Below, one piece after another: positions 26,520-35,081 of a DNA stretch of 64,000 nucleotides; within the stretch, counting starts at the first letter, position 1; the number at the start of each line of letters is the position of its first letter. A program made the position numbers and the translations under genes. Origin of the DNA: Cuneatibacter sp. NSJ-177 (GTDB lineage Bacteria > Bacillota > Clostridia > Lachnospirales > Lachnospiraceae); the NCBI RefSeq assembly GCF_022867805.1, contig NZ_JALIFO010000007.1:1-64000 (forward strand), written 5' to 3'. The notes under the pieces were generated by a model that did no database searches, had not been told where the DNA came from, and worked only from the letters and a program-made list of their open reading frames with translations.

Positions 26520-26985
26520 GACTTTAGAACATTTACCCGAAGTGAGGGCGGCGGTGGCTGCCCTCTCCCCGGAGGACCGGGAGGTGCTGGCGGCGGTGCA
26601 GGCATCGCCCTTCAAGCTGACAGCGCCGGAGCAGTTCAAGGAGTTTGCGGACAACATCGACTATTTCGTATTTGAGCCCAATATCCACGATCTGAACGAT
26701 CTGGGCTGGCGGTATCTGGCACAGCACATGGATATGCTGCTGCCCCCGGAACTTCTGAAAGCGATCGACCCTGTTCCTTTTGGCAAGTACGCCATGCAGG
26801 AGGAACAGGGCCATTTTACGGAACACGGATATATTTCTCTTTCCGGCGACGAGTGGGTGCATGAACGCCCTGCGGAGCCGGAGAAAAAGCCCTCCATCCG
26901 GGAACGGCTGGAACAGGGCAAAAAGGAATGTGCGGAGAAAAACAAGGCGCAGCCCCATAAGGAAAAGTCTGTGCCGGAACTGTAA
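26506..26985 (+). CDS. ArdA-related short ICE protein with KPSIRERL C-terminal tag
   Basis: A 159-residue protein. Residues about 50-110 (FEPNIHDLNDLGWRYLAQHM, GKYAMQEEQGHFTEHGYI) resemble one repeat of the ArdA fold seen in the next gene (YPDIHDYDDLGRYYIEELD, GRDVALEENGTFTDQGYV). The C-terminus has KPSIRERLEQGKKECAEK. It starts at ATG 26506 inside the topB end and lies 12 bp before the ArdA gene. Possibly antirestriction; the assignment is by internal comparison only. Confidence 0.65.
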   Translation: MAENKTLEHLPEVRAAVAALSPEDREVLAAVQASPFKLTAPEQFKEFADNIDYFVFEPNIHDLNDLGWRYLAQHMDMLLPPELLKAIDPVPFGKYAMQEEQGHFTEHGYISLSGDEWVHERPAEPEKKPSIRERLEQGKKECAEKNKAQPHKEKSVPEL

Positions 26986-26997
26986 GGAGGTGCTGAT

Positions 26998-28824
26998 ATG
27001 CCATATTACGATCACGACAAGGATTATCCCTTTGCCGCCTTTATCACCAATCTTGGAAAGTACAATGAGGGCGAGCTTGTGGGCGAGTGGGTGAAGTTTC
27101 CCACCACCGCCGAGGAACTGAAAGAAGTGTTCAAGCGTATTGGGATCGGCCAGAAGGATGACTTCGGACAGCCCTATGAAGAATGGTTCATCACGGACTA
27201 TGACTGCTATGTGGATGGTCTTTACAGCAAGCTGGGCGAATACGAAAGTCTGGACGAGCTGAATTATCTGGCGTCGAAGCTGGAGGAAATGAGCGAAAGC
27301 GAATACGCACAGTTTCAGGCCGGTATGGAAATGGGCGACCATTGCGGCAGCCTGCAGGAGATCATCAACCTCACCGAGAATCTGGATTGCTATGAGGTTT
27401 ACCCCGATATCCATGACTATGACGATCTGGGCCGCTATTACATCGAAGAACTGGACGTTATGCAGGTGCCAGAGCATTTGCAGAATTACATCGACTATGA
27501 GGCCTACGGCCGGGACGTTGCGTTGGAGGAAAACGGCACCTTCACGGATCAGGGCTATGTGCGTGATACGGGTGACAGTTTCCATGAGTATTACGACGGT
27601 GAGCGCGGCAGCATCCCCGACGAATACCGGGTGATGGCCTTCCAGGACGATCTTCCCGAAGAAGAAAAATCCGAGTGGGCTATGGATATCGCCTTTGACA
27701 TGGACGAGTTTTTCCGTCAGAACGATCCGCAGTATGCGGCGGAGCACCCGGAGACACACGCCGCAAAGGAAGAACTGTATGAAAATCTGATGGCCGGACG
27801 CATTTCCGCACTGGATGAAAAGCTGGCGGCGCTGGGGCAGACGCAGGAGGACTATCTTCCCTCGGAGATCGAAAAATTCAAGGACGCCACGGGCTATGAG
27901 GAATTTCTTGATTTTGACCCGGCGGAGGTCAAGGCAGCTTTGGAGGACCCGGAGAAGTCCCATGCGGATGAAATGCTGTCCGCTGCGGAAAGGGCTGCCT
28001 CGGAAAAGATGACTGTGCTTGTAGTGGAACCTATGAAGGAACCCTATGTGAAGGAGATCGACCCCGATCTTCATTCCCTGCAGGCGGAGGTCGGCGGAGA
28101 CATTGGCGCAACTTATCCCTATTCTGACCCGGTGGCGCTGGTTTGCAATGATGAAGGAAAGCTCATCGGGCTTGACCTGAACCGTGGGCTGCGGGATGAA
28201 AATGGAAAAATTTATGATATCGTAGCAGGGACTTTCCTGGTGGTTGGACTTGGTGAGGAAGATTTTGCCTCCCTGTCCCCGGAACTAATCCAGAAATACA
28301 CGGAACAGTTCAAAACGCCGGAACGATTTATGCAGATCAATGGCAATATCGTTGTTCTCCCTGTCCCGGCAGAGAAGCAAGACCTCGCTTATCTGCCAGA
28401 CCGTTTTGAAACTGGCGAACGTGTGCAGACACCGAGGGGCAGCTTTCAGGTGACGGCTATGAGCCGGGAGCAGATGGAGGCAGCCGGTTATGGTGTCCAC
28501 CATATTTCCGATGATGGAAAGTATCTTATCATGGGAAACGGTACACGGGCCTTTGCCGTGGCAGCGGAGCAGCCGGAAAAGGACAATCCTCTCCGCACCG
28601 CTGAAATGACGCTGGAGGATGACTACGGCATGATCGACGGCGTTATCAACAACGGCAGACGTGGCGAAGAATTGGAAAAAGCCCAGGAGTACGCAGAACG
28701 GACAACGCCGGAGAAGCCTTCCATCCGTGATCGGTTAGAGGACGCAAAACGGGAGTGTGCCGAGCATAAGCCACCGGAGGGCAAGAAGCCCGGTCGTGAT
28801 GTGCCGGAGCATGACTGCCTATGA
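26998..28824 (+). CDS. Multidomain antirestriction protein (ArdA-DUF3846-C-terminal tag)
   Basis: A 608-residue acidic protein. Residues 1-165 form an ArdA domain, a DNA mimic that blocks type I restriction enzymes (FAAFITNLGKYNEGELVGEWV, EWFITDYDCY, LNYLASKL, YPDIHDYDDLGRYY). A helical region follows, then a DUF3846 domain at about 340-410 (VEPMKEPYVKEI, LVCNDEGKLIGLDLNRGLRD, DIVAGTFLVVGL). The C-terminus includes a beta-rich module (GERVQTPRGSF) and the KPSIRDRLEDAKRECAEH tag. AAGGAGGTG lies 6 nt before ATG. It protects the element during entry into new hosts. Confidence 0.85.
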   Translation: MPYYDHDKDYPFAAFITNLGKYNEGELVGEWVKFPTTAEELKEVFKRIGIGQKDDFGQPYEEWFITDYDCYVDGLYSKLGEYESLDELNYLASKLEEMSESEYAQFQAGMEMGDHCGSLQEIINLTENLDCYEVYPDIHDYDDLGRYYIEELDVMQVPEHLQNYIDYEAYGRDVALEENGTFTDQGYVRDTGDSFHEYYDGERGSIPDEYRVMAFQDDLPEEEKSEWAMDIAFDMDEFFRQNDPQYAAEHPETHAAKEELYENLMAGRISALDEKLAALGQTQEDYLPSEIEKFKDATGYEEFLDFDPAEVKAALEDPEKSHADEMLSAAERAASEKMTVLVVEPMKEPYVKEIDPDLHSLQAEVGGDIGATYPYSDPVALVCNDEGKLIGLDLNRGLRDENGKIYDIVAGTFLVVGLGEEDFASLSPELIQKYTEQFKTPERFMQINGNIVVLPVPAEKQDLAYLPDRFETGERVQTPRGSFQVTAMSREQMEAAGYGVHHISDDGKYLIMGNGTRAFAVAAEQPEKDNPLRTAEMTLEDDYGMIDGVINNGRRGEELEKAQEYAERTTPEKPSIRDRLEDAKRECAEHKPPEGKKPGRDVPEHDCL

Positions 28825-29018
28825 GCCGAAGCAAGAAGTGGCGGCTGGAATGGGCGTTCTTCCTGGGCGAGAACGGCAGGCGGCAGTATAACCATATCTG
28901 CAAAAAATGTGTTCACGGTTGCAAGCAGAGTTTCCGGGTATGTCTGGTCGCTTGCCCGCATTACAGTTCCAAACGGTCTAAAATCTGTGAGGATAAGGGG
29001 GCGAAAAACGCAGAATAA
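28821..29018 (+). CDS. Small cysteine-rich ICE protein
   Basis: A 65-residue basic protein with six cysteines (NHICKKCVHGCKQSF, CLVACPHY, KICED), suggesting a metal-binding knuckle. It starts within the ArdA stop (ATGA), so it is co-translated. Family not recognised. It is the last gene of the long left-to-right conjugation operon; a strong terminator follows 110 bp later. Confidence 0.7.
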   Translation: MSRSKKWRLEWAFFLGENGRRQYNHICKKCVHGCKQSFRVCLVACPHYSSKRSKICEDKGAKNAE

Positions 29019-29129
29019 TTCCCTGTATTCGTATTTTCAAAGAGAGCCTTTATGATTTTTCATGTGTCGGTCTGCTTGCTGGCACATGAAGAAAAAAGCT
29101 TGATTTCAAACACTTTCTGTCACGCAAAA

Positions 29130-29184
29130 CGGGAGTACAGCTTTTCGGTTCGTCCGATCGGCTGTACTCCCGCTTTTTCTTTTT
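29130..29184 (+). terminator. Terminator of the main conjugation operon
   Basis: A perfect 12-bp stem (CGGGAGTACAGC with GCTGTACTCCCG) followed by CTTTTTCTTTTT. The remaining intergenic stretch up to 29446 holds no gene I can support. It contains a hyphenated palindrome GGTACA-AAC-TGTACC at 29205-29219. Confidence 0.9.
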
Positions 29185-29446
29185 AATCAAATTATTTGAA
29201 CAGGGGTACAAACTGTACCTCAGTTAGAGAAGGATTTCCATAGTATTTTTTTAGGATTGGATAGGAAAGGATGGATAGCCGCCGTAGTAGGCGTTGTGGG
29301 AATGTGCGTAAACTGCCAGGATTGTGAGGCTGTGGGAAAGTTGTTTGCAGACCTGTGGGAAAAGGCTTGTCTTTTTCCATCAGGCTGTGAATGGCTTTTC
29401 CATCGGCACGAGCGGCAGTTTTCCATATTTCCATGACGCAAAAAAA

Positions 29447-29779
29447 TCATCCAACGATCAGCCGGTACACTGTCAGCGGCACATACCACACTGCCACAAT
29501 CAGCCGCCATGCCAGAACGAAACCGCCGATCACGCCGCCGATAATGAAGTTCAACGCAAACAGGGCGATCCCTCCACCCAGGGAGCCGCCGCCCGGCACG
29601 ATCCAGAGACACATCCGATGAAGTCCAAACGGCAGCCCGCAGAGTATCCAGAGCCATACATAGTCAAGCTCTCCGTTCTTCATGCAGGCGGATTTGAAGA
29701 TACAATACAGGATCAGCGCCACGATTACGGGCAGTACGCTTTTGAAGAAAAATGCTTTGATTGCTTCGCTTCTTGTCAT
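29447..29779 (-). CDS. DUF6050-like small membrane protein
   Basis: A 110-residue hydrophobic protein with about three helices (12-32, 42-62, 68-100), containing CGLPFGLHRMCLWIVPGGGS. The start at 29779 has GGAGG eight bases upstream. It resembles the DUF6050 proteins found after relaxase genes in clostridial ICEs. It lies 71 bp downstream of the relaxase in the same direction. Function unknown. Confidence 0.65.
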   Translation of the reverse strand: MTRSEAIKAFFFKSVLPVIVALILYCIFKSACMKNGELDYVWLWILCGLPFGLHRMCLWIVPGGGSLGGGIALFALNFIIGGVIGGFVLAWRLIVAVWYVPLTVYRLIVG

Positions 29780-29850
29780 CGGTAAAACCTCCTTCCGCAG
29801 TTCCATTATACAGGATGCCAGGAGCTACGCCCAGCGTCTTTTAGAGAAAA

Positions 29851-31194
29851 TTATTCAAGTTCATGCCGCCGCTGTTGTTCCTGTTCCTTTGGAACGGCCA
29901 GCAGCGCATCCACATTTTGCTTGACGGTATCGTATTCCTGGGCTTCGGTTCTTGCGGTTTTGTACTCTGTAAGGAGCCGTTCCTTTTCTGCGTTGAGATT
30001 AGCAAGCTCCGTTTTCATGCTTTCCGTTGTCGGCAGCGGCACAGCCCCCAGCCGTTTCAATTCTCTGGCGGCCGCTTCAAAAAGGATGATCTCGCTCTCA
30101 TGCCCCCGCAGAAACTTTTCTTTGTCATTTGATTTGCGGTATCGGTCATAAAGCGGCTTTAGCTGACGGTAAGTTCCGGCATGCTTCATCACAAGGGCAA
30201 GTTCGGCACTTCTGCTTTCTATCCGCTTGATCTCTGCATGAGCGGTATCCCTGCGTGCGGATACTGCGGTCAATTTGCTTTCCAGTTCTCCATAACTGCT
30301 TATCCCGTGTTCCGTCAGGAAATTCATGGTCTTGGCGGCCTGTTTCAGATTGTTCAGCTTCGCCCAATGGGTGAAGCCTGCACTCTGCTGTGCCTTGATG
30401 TTGTTCTGGATATCAATGAGCAGGCTGATCTTTCCGTTCCGCTGTTTCGGCTGGCGGGAAGGTCTGGAACGTCCGGCAATCCGGGCGGCAAGGGCTTCTT
30501 CGGTGTAGTCCACACCCAGGGTTTTCAGACGGGTGAATCGTTCCTGATCCGGCGCTCTGGCGGAGATATATTTGCCCCGCTTGATCTCATAGCCTTCTCT
30601 CTGCAGGCGACGAAGCAGTTCTTCTAAATCGGAACAGGCTGGCAGAAGCCGGTCAATGGCAGCTTTCAACTTTGCCTTATAGCTGGTGCCGTTCTGTGCA
30701 GCCTGATGTTCAATATAGCTCTTGCCCTTGTCCTGTCCGGGGATGATGACAGACAGACCGTGTTCCTTGCAAAGCCGGTCGGAGGTGCGGCGGATATAGT
30801 GATAACTCCGCTTGTTGGAATGATAGTGCTTGTGATCCGCAAAGCTGACCGCATTGAAAATCAGGTGGTTATGAACATGATCTTTGTCTATATGGGTGGT
30901 AAGTACAAATTCATACTTGCCGCCCAGGATTTCTTTTGCAAGCTCCATGCCGATCTCATGGGCCTGTTCCGGCGTAACCTCCCCAGGCTGAAAGGCTTGG
31001 ATCAGGTGACGCCCCAGGTTCGTTCCCTTGTCGATGGCATGGCGGCGGGTCCAGGAAAATTCGATATCCGCAGTTTCGGCGGCACAGCCATAGGAAGAAA
31101 CAAGCAGCTTTCCGTCCGTCTTTTCCGGGTTACAGATATAGTCAATGGCGGCTTTCAGCGTTGACTTGATAGGATGTGTCTTTGTAACTGCCAT
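29851..31194 (-). CDS. Relaxase/mobilization nuclease of the ICE (MobP-type)
   Basis: A 447-residue relaxase. The N-terminal nuclease domain has the tyrosine motif LKAAIDYICNPEKT and the metal-binding histidines of VLTTHIDKDHVHNHLIFN. Next come YHSNKRSYHYIRRTSD and a long helical C-terminal domain, as in relaxases of Tn1549-like elements. It nicks the ICE oriT and pilots the strand. It overlaps MobC by 40 bp, and both are transcribed away from the presumed oriT at 31505-31620. Confidence 0.93.
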   Translation of the reverse strand: MAVTKTHPIKSTLKAAIDYICNPEKTDGKLLVSSYGCAAETADIEFSWTRRHAIDKGTNLGRHLIQAFQPGEVTPEQAHEIGMELAKEILGGKYEFVLTTHIDKDHVHNHLIFNAVSFADHKHYHSNKRSYHYIRRTSDRLCKEHGLSVIIPGQDKGKSYIEHQAAQNGTSYKAKLKAAIDRLLPACSDLEELLRRLQREGYEIKRGKYISARAPDQERFTRLKTLGVDYTEEALAARIAGRSRPSRQPKQRNGKISLLIDIQNNIKAQQSAGFTHWAKLNNLKQAAKTMNFLTEHGISSYGELESKLTAVSARRDTAHAEIKRIESRSAELALVMKHAGTYRQLKPLYDRYRKSNDKEKFLRGHESEIILFEAAARELKRLGAVPLPTTESMKTELANLNAEKERLLTEYKTARTEAQEYDTVKQNVDALLAVPKEQEQQRRHELE

Positions 31195-31484
31195 ATCTCA
31201 TCCAGCCTTTCCCGTATCTCGTCCATGTCGGCCTGATACGCAGGACCTCCGGCGTTGATCCGCTTGGCAATCTGGTTGATATTCCGACCAATGGCGGAAA
31301 GCTCTTTGGTAAATGCCTTGATATCTGCGGTGTCCGTATAGATGATATATCCGTCAATCGCCATCTTGCGGAGGTAAGCGCCATATCTGCGTGTGGGTAA
31401 CTGGCTCATTTTTTCGTCTATGAGCCGTTTTTCGTCCTCCGTGACATAGAATTTTATTTGAATATTTCGCTTTCGGTTTGCCAT
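31155..31484 (-). CDS. mobC: MobC-type relaxosome protein
   Basis: A 109-residue basic protein with a ribbon-helix-helix-like N-terminus (RKRNIQIKFYVTEDEKRLIDEKM) and the MobC signature LSAIGRNINQIAKRINAGG. It binds oriT and helps the relaxase nick. The start at 31484 has GGAGGCGGCGC immediately upstream; the longer open frame to 31577 lies across the oriT-like repeats. Confidence 0.9.
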   Translation of the reverse strand: MANRKRNIQIKFYVTEDEKRLIDEKMSQLPTRRYGAYLRKMAIDGYIIYTDTADIKAFTKELSAIGRNINQIAKRINAGGPAYQADMDEIRERLDEIWQLQRHILSSQR

Positions 31485-31504
31485 GCGCCGCCTCCGTTCT
31501 TTAT

Positions 31505-31620
31505 AAGGGTTTGGGACTATCCCAACAAGCAATTTTGAATTTTCGGGTAAGGGACCTGAAAATCTCAAAATTCGCAAGCGGGTACTCGCTTGCTGTGCTT
31601 GCTACCGTATCTTATCCCTA
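31505..31620. other. Candidate oriT of the ICE
   Basis: Just upstream of mobC lie three inverted repeats in 85 bp: TTGGGA-CTA-TCCCAA (31511-31525), AATTTTGAATTTTC with GAAAATCTCAAAATT (31531-31572), and GCAAGCG with CGCTTGC (31574-31593), followed by a TGCTTGCTA repeat. Stacked hairpins directly upstream of mobC and relaxase are typical of oriT. The nick position is not identified. Confidence 0.6.
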
Positions 31621-31678
31621 CTTATAAAGCGTTGCGGAAGCCCCAAAATGCCCGCAAAATAAGAAAAACAGAGGATGT

Positions 31679-32047
31679 TCAGACACCCTCCGTTTCTTCA
31701 TTCGGCTTTTCAATTTTTAAGGCCCCGTCAATGGCACCTTCCACGATAGGTAAATACTGTTCCGGGCAGAGCTTTAACTTCTGTCCGACCCGCTGACGCA
31801 GCTCGCTTTCCTCCCGCATAACCTCTGGATTGAAATACCGCTCCATCGGCAGACCGCAGATTCTTACAAGCTGAATGATGACCGGCAGGCTGGGGATCGT
31901 GCCCTCATTTTCGATGTTGGCAAGATACCTGGTATCAATGTTCACCTTTTCGGCTAAATCTTTTCGTGCAAGGTTCTTCGCCTTCCGTGCTTCTTTTACA
32001 TCCGCACCGAAGGTTTCAAAGCCAGGGCAGTCTTTAACTTTTGCCAT
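31679..32047 (-). CDS. XRE-family helix-turn-helix regulator of the ICE
   Basis: A 122-residue protein with an N-terminal HTH_3 domain (FGADVKEARKAKNLARKDLAEKV, DTRYLANIENEGTIPSLPVIIQL) and a helical C-terminus. Such Cro/CI-like proteins control conjugation operons. It faces away from the AraC gene, with about 190 bp of divergent intergenic DNA between them. The ribosome-binding site (GGGTGATG) is moderate. Confidence 0.85.
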   Translation of the reverse strand: MAKVKDCPGFETFGADVKEARKAKNLARKDLAEKVNIDTRYLANIENEGTIPSLPVIIQLVRICGLPMERYFNPEVMREESELRQRVGQKLKLCPEQYLPIVEGAIDGALKIEKPNEETEGV

Positions 32048-32239
32048 TCAACATCACCCATATACATTCTATATTTCATAGTTTGCACATGGAATGATGC
32101 TATATGCTCTTTGCCTACATTTTATAATTCCAAAATCCAAACATGTTTTGAGCATGATAAAAATAGACTTTCCTTTATGATTGTGCTAATATAGTATTGA
32201 TTACTTATGACTAACTACGAAAGGGAGATGGTTTCCTAA

Positions 32240-33211
32240 ATGCGGCTAATGGAAAACGCAGAAATTGCAAAGTTGGATGTTTTTGGAACTAAAGCAAAAA
32301 TCATGGAAGAAAACGAAAATGAAACTAAGTACCAAATGCAATGCGATACGCCAAACGGATTTATGCACTGCTACCATCTATTTCCTGGTATTGATTTAGC
32401 ATATTCAACTTTTGAGGCTTCCTCATGCCGTATGCGAAGTAGAGCGATGCCAAACATTTTAGAAATAGCATACTGTCGTGCCGGAAGATTTGAGTGTGAG
32501 TATAAGCATGGCTTTGTTACCTACTTGGGTGAAGGAGATTTCGCGGTTAGCCTTCTATCTCCCGAACGAGAACCACCAGAATTTCCGATTGGATATTACG
32601 ATGGAGTTGCATTTATTATCGACTTAGATATAACCGGACTGATTTTTGAAAATGTTGTAGAGGGCGTTTCAATAAATCTGAAAGAATTGATAGACAAATT
32701 CTGTGACGGCCATTGTTGTTCGATTATTAAGACTCCTCCCAATCTGCGTCATGTGTTTCAAGAAATCTGTGAAGTACGAGATACAGCTCCTATGGGATAC
32801 TTACGGTTAAAAGTATTGGAGAGTCTTTTTCTGCTTTCCCAGATGCTCCCGCAAGAGAATTTTGAGACTGCTGCATACTATTCCGCTAACCAAATCAAAA
32901 AGATTAAAGTACTAAAATGTGAGTTGGCAAACCAATTAGATAGCCGAGAAACATTGAAAAGTATTGCAGATAGATATGGGATGAGTCTTACCGCTTTGAA
33001 GGACTGTTTTAAGGCGGTCTACGGGAAACCAATCCACGCATTTCAACGTGAATATAAAATGCAGGCAGCTACCCAACTCTTAGTTACAACAAAGATGTCA
33101 ATAGCGGAGATAGCTGGAATGGTCGGATACGAAAATCCCAATAAATTTTCCACTGCTTTTAAGGAGATCATAGGGCAATCTCCCAGCGAATACCGAAAGA
33201 GTAGAAATTGA
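32240..33211 (+). CDS. AraC-family transcriptional regulator of the ABC cassette
   Basis: A 323-residue protein. The C-terminal hundred residues contain the two AraC helix-turn-helix motifs (LKSIADRYGMSLTALKDCFKA and MSIAEIAGMVGYENPNKFSTAFKEI) and the end SPSEYRKSR. The N-terminal 220 residues are a sensor domain of YbtA-like length. It precedes the importer genes and probably activates them in response to a metal-chelate, as YbtA does in the yersiniabactin island. AT content is higher than in the conjugation genes. The start at 32240 is weakly supported; ATG 32249 is an alternative. Confidence 0.88.
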   Translation: MRLMENAEIAKLDVFGTKAKIMEENENETKYQMQCDTPNGFMHCYHLFPGIDLAYSTFEASSCRMRSRAMPNILEIAYCRAGRFECEYKHGFVTYLGEGDFAVSLLSPEREPPEFPIGYYDGVAFIIDLDITGLIFENVVEGVSINLKELIDKFCDGHCCSIIKTPPNLRHVFQEICEVRDTAPMGYLRLKVLESLFLLSQMLPQENFETAAYYSANQIKKIKVLKCELANQLDSRETLKSIADRYGMSLTALKDCFKAVYGKPIHAFQREYKMQAATQLLVTTKMSIAEIAGMVGYENPNKFSTAFKEIIGQSPSEYRKSRN

Positions 33212-33271
33212 TTGGCTTTTTGGATAGATTGGGGCTTCTGGGAGTGGAGCAATAATTAAATATGAAGTATC

Positions 33272-33318
33272 ATAAGCTTTGCGGTTAGACTTCTCTAACC
33301 GCAAAGCTTATTTTTTTA
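33272..33318 (+). terminator. Strong terminator-like hairpin directly before the importer operon
   Basis: An 18-bp perfect stem (ATAAGCTTTGCGGTTAGA with its complement) with a CTTC loop and seven T residues. It ends the araC transcript. The T-run abuts the AGGAGG of the next gene, leaving no room for a promoter between (see findings). Confidence 0.85.
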
Positions 33319-33330
33319 GGAGGGAAACAA

Positions 33331-34293
33331 ATGAGCAAGGCAACAAGGCGATTTATTGTCAATAAAGTCCTTGAAATGCTGATAACGCTTGTTGTTGTCA
33401 CGCTGATTTCTTTCCTGCTTGTGCGCCTATCGCCCATTGATCCGGCAGAAGCATATGCTCGCCGATCATTTGCAGCATTTAGCTTTACGGATGAGCAGAT
33501 GGAGGCTCTGCGGGAAGATATGGGGCTCAATGATCCGCTGCCCGTACAGTATGTGACTTGGGTACGGGATGCACTCCATTTGGATTTTGGAAAATCCTTT
33601 GTAAGCGGGCAGCCAGTGTTTGAGAAAGTCACAACGGCTATTGGCATTACAGTAACGATTGTATTGATTTCAGCCGTTATTCAAGCAGTTTTCATTCTTC
33701 TATTCGGCTGTCTTTGTTATTTGACAAGAAAAAGAATGATTGGTCATGCACTGATTTTTCTGTGTATTGCAGGGGTGTCCATCCCATCCTTTTTCTTTGC
33801 CAGCACCTACCTTGATATTTTTGCTGTCAAGCTCGGCCTGACATCGGTGGCAGGAAACACAGGATTGATGCGATATCTCCCAGCCGCAGTCTGCATTGGT
33901 ATTGGGTGTATTGCACTGTTTTCACCTATGCTGGCGAATAATATTCAAAAAGAAATGGAGCAGGATAGTGCTTTCTATGCTCGTTGCAGAGGCTTATCAG
34001 AAGGAAAAATCTTATTGCGATATGCACTCCCCAACGCAGTAGTAACACTTCTTCCCAGCTTTTGCCAGATGCTCGGGCTTTGTATGGCCGGCTCTGCGAT
34101 TGTAGAGCGCGTGTTCTCATTACCAGGGCTTGGTTATTTGATTATCGACAGCGTGTTGTATCGGGATTCACCAGTTATCCACGCAACAATTCTGTTTCTT
34201 GCATTTTCGCTGGTAATGTTCAATATCCTTTCGGATATATTACGGCGGATTTTGCAACGGGACGCTTCTGCGAGAGAGGGGGCCAGACTATGA
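33331..34293 (+). CDS. ABC importer permease, NikB/OppB type
   Basis: A 320-residue membrane protein with the DppB/NikB pattern: an N-terminal helix (MLITLVVVTLISFLLVRLSP), DPLPVQYVTWVRDALHLDFGKSF, and the EAA-loop ARCRGLSEGKILLRYALPNAVV, with about six helices. It forms the membrane pore with the next protein for peptides, nickel or metal-chelates. TTAGGAGG is 8 nt before ATG. It overlaps the next gene by four bases (ATGA). Confidence 0.92.
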   Translation: MSKATRRFIVNKVLEMLITLVVVTLISFLLVRLSPIDPAEAYARRSFAAFSFTDEQMEALREDMGLNDPLPVQYVTWVRDALHLDFGKSFVSGQPVFEKVTTAIGITVTIVLISAVIQAVFILLFGCLCYLTRKRMIGHALIFLCIAGVSIPSFFFASTYLDIFAVKLGLTSVAGNTGLMRYLPAAVCIGIGCIALFSPMLANNIQKEMEQDSAFYARCRGLSEGKILLRYALPNAVVTLLPSFCQMLGLCMAGSAIVERVFSLPGLGYLIIDSVLYRDSPVIHATILFLAFSLVMFNILSDILRRILQRDASAREGARL

Positions 34294-35081
34294 GCCGGAC
34301 AAAACATATTCTCTCGTATTCAATCCCGATTGTAATATTGCTATTTTTCTTGTTTGGATCGTTCTTTGCACCCCACGATCCGACGGCCACAAATATTCGG
34401 GGTAAATATCTATCCAGCAGCGCAGAATATCCGTTTGGTACAGACGATTTTGGCCGTTGTGAGTTTTCACGCATTCTCGAAGGCGGGAAAATAACTTTAG
34501 GCATTGTGTTGGTAGGATCAGCTATTGTCATTTTGCTTGGTATCTTCTTTGGCATCTTGCTGGCAAAGACGGGACGCCGCAGAAATATTCTTGCAGAAAG
34601 TATTTTGAACGCAGTTACAGCGATTCCGCCTGTGGCTTATCTGATTATCTTTATTGGTATTTGGGGGAATAGTATCCCCACCATGTTAGTGGCACTGACG
34701 GCATCGCTGGTTCTTCGGATGATTAAGTTGGTTAAAACTTTGATTGAGGGTGAGTACGACAAAGCATACATCATGTGCGCGATTGCCTGCGGTGCAAGCA
34801 AAATGCGAATTATGCTGGTACATATCCTTCCCAATATTATCCGTGACGTTGTGCAATTTATTTGCCTTTCCTGTGCAGAAATGATTATTGCGATTTCCGG
34901 TTTCTCATTCATCGGTCTTTCTCTGGGTGATGATGTAATTGATTGGGGAGTTATGCTTTCCGATGCGAGGGCATTGGCTGGAACTCATCCGCAGTTGCTC
35001 TTTTACCCGATCTTCTTTATTTTTATCAGCTCCCTCTGTTTCAACTACTTAGGGAGGCTTTTGGAAAAGGAGGGGGCCTGA
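34290..35081 (+). CDS. ABC importer permease, NikC/OppC type
   Basis: A 263-residue permease: N-terminal helix, FFAPHDPTATN and YPFGTDDFGRCEFSRIL typical of NikC/DppC, and the EAA loop YIMCAIACGASKMRIMLVHILPN. The start at 34290 is coupled to the stop of the previous permease. The open frame extends further upstream, but that part overlaps the first permease and is not coding. It ends exactly at the start of the first ATPase gene (ATG at 35081). Confidence 0.92.
   Translation: MSRTKHILSYSIPIVILLFFLFGSFFAPHDPTATNIRGKYLSSSAEYPFGTDDFGRCEFSRILEGGKITLGIVLVGSAIVILLGIFFGILLAKTGRRRNILAESILNAVTAIPPVAYLIIFIGIWGNSIPTMLVALTASLVLRMIKLVKTLIEGEYDKAYIMCAIACGASKMRIMLVHILPNIIRDVVQFICLSCAEMIIAISGFSFIGLSLGDDVIDWGVMLSDARALAGTHPQLLFYPIFFIFISSLCFNYLGRLLEKEGA

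Noticed and set aside
24486-26657. Long minus-strand open frame (over 700 codons) opposite topB.
   Set aside because: It is the antisense shadow of topoisomerase III; no family resemblance, and the plus-strand gene has every expected motif. The same holds for long minus-strand frames at 7262-8323, 21059-23029, 26533-28074, 43982-45574 and 46463-47647.
29192-29446. Small minus-strand frames between the conjugation terminator and the DUF6050 gene.
   Set aside because: No ribosome-binding site, low-complexity composition and no family resemblance; treated as intergenic.
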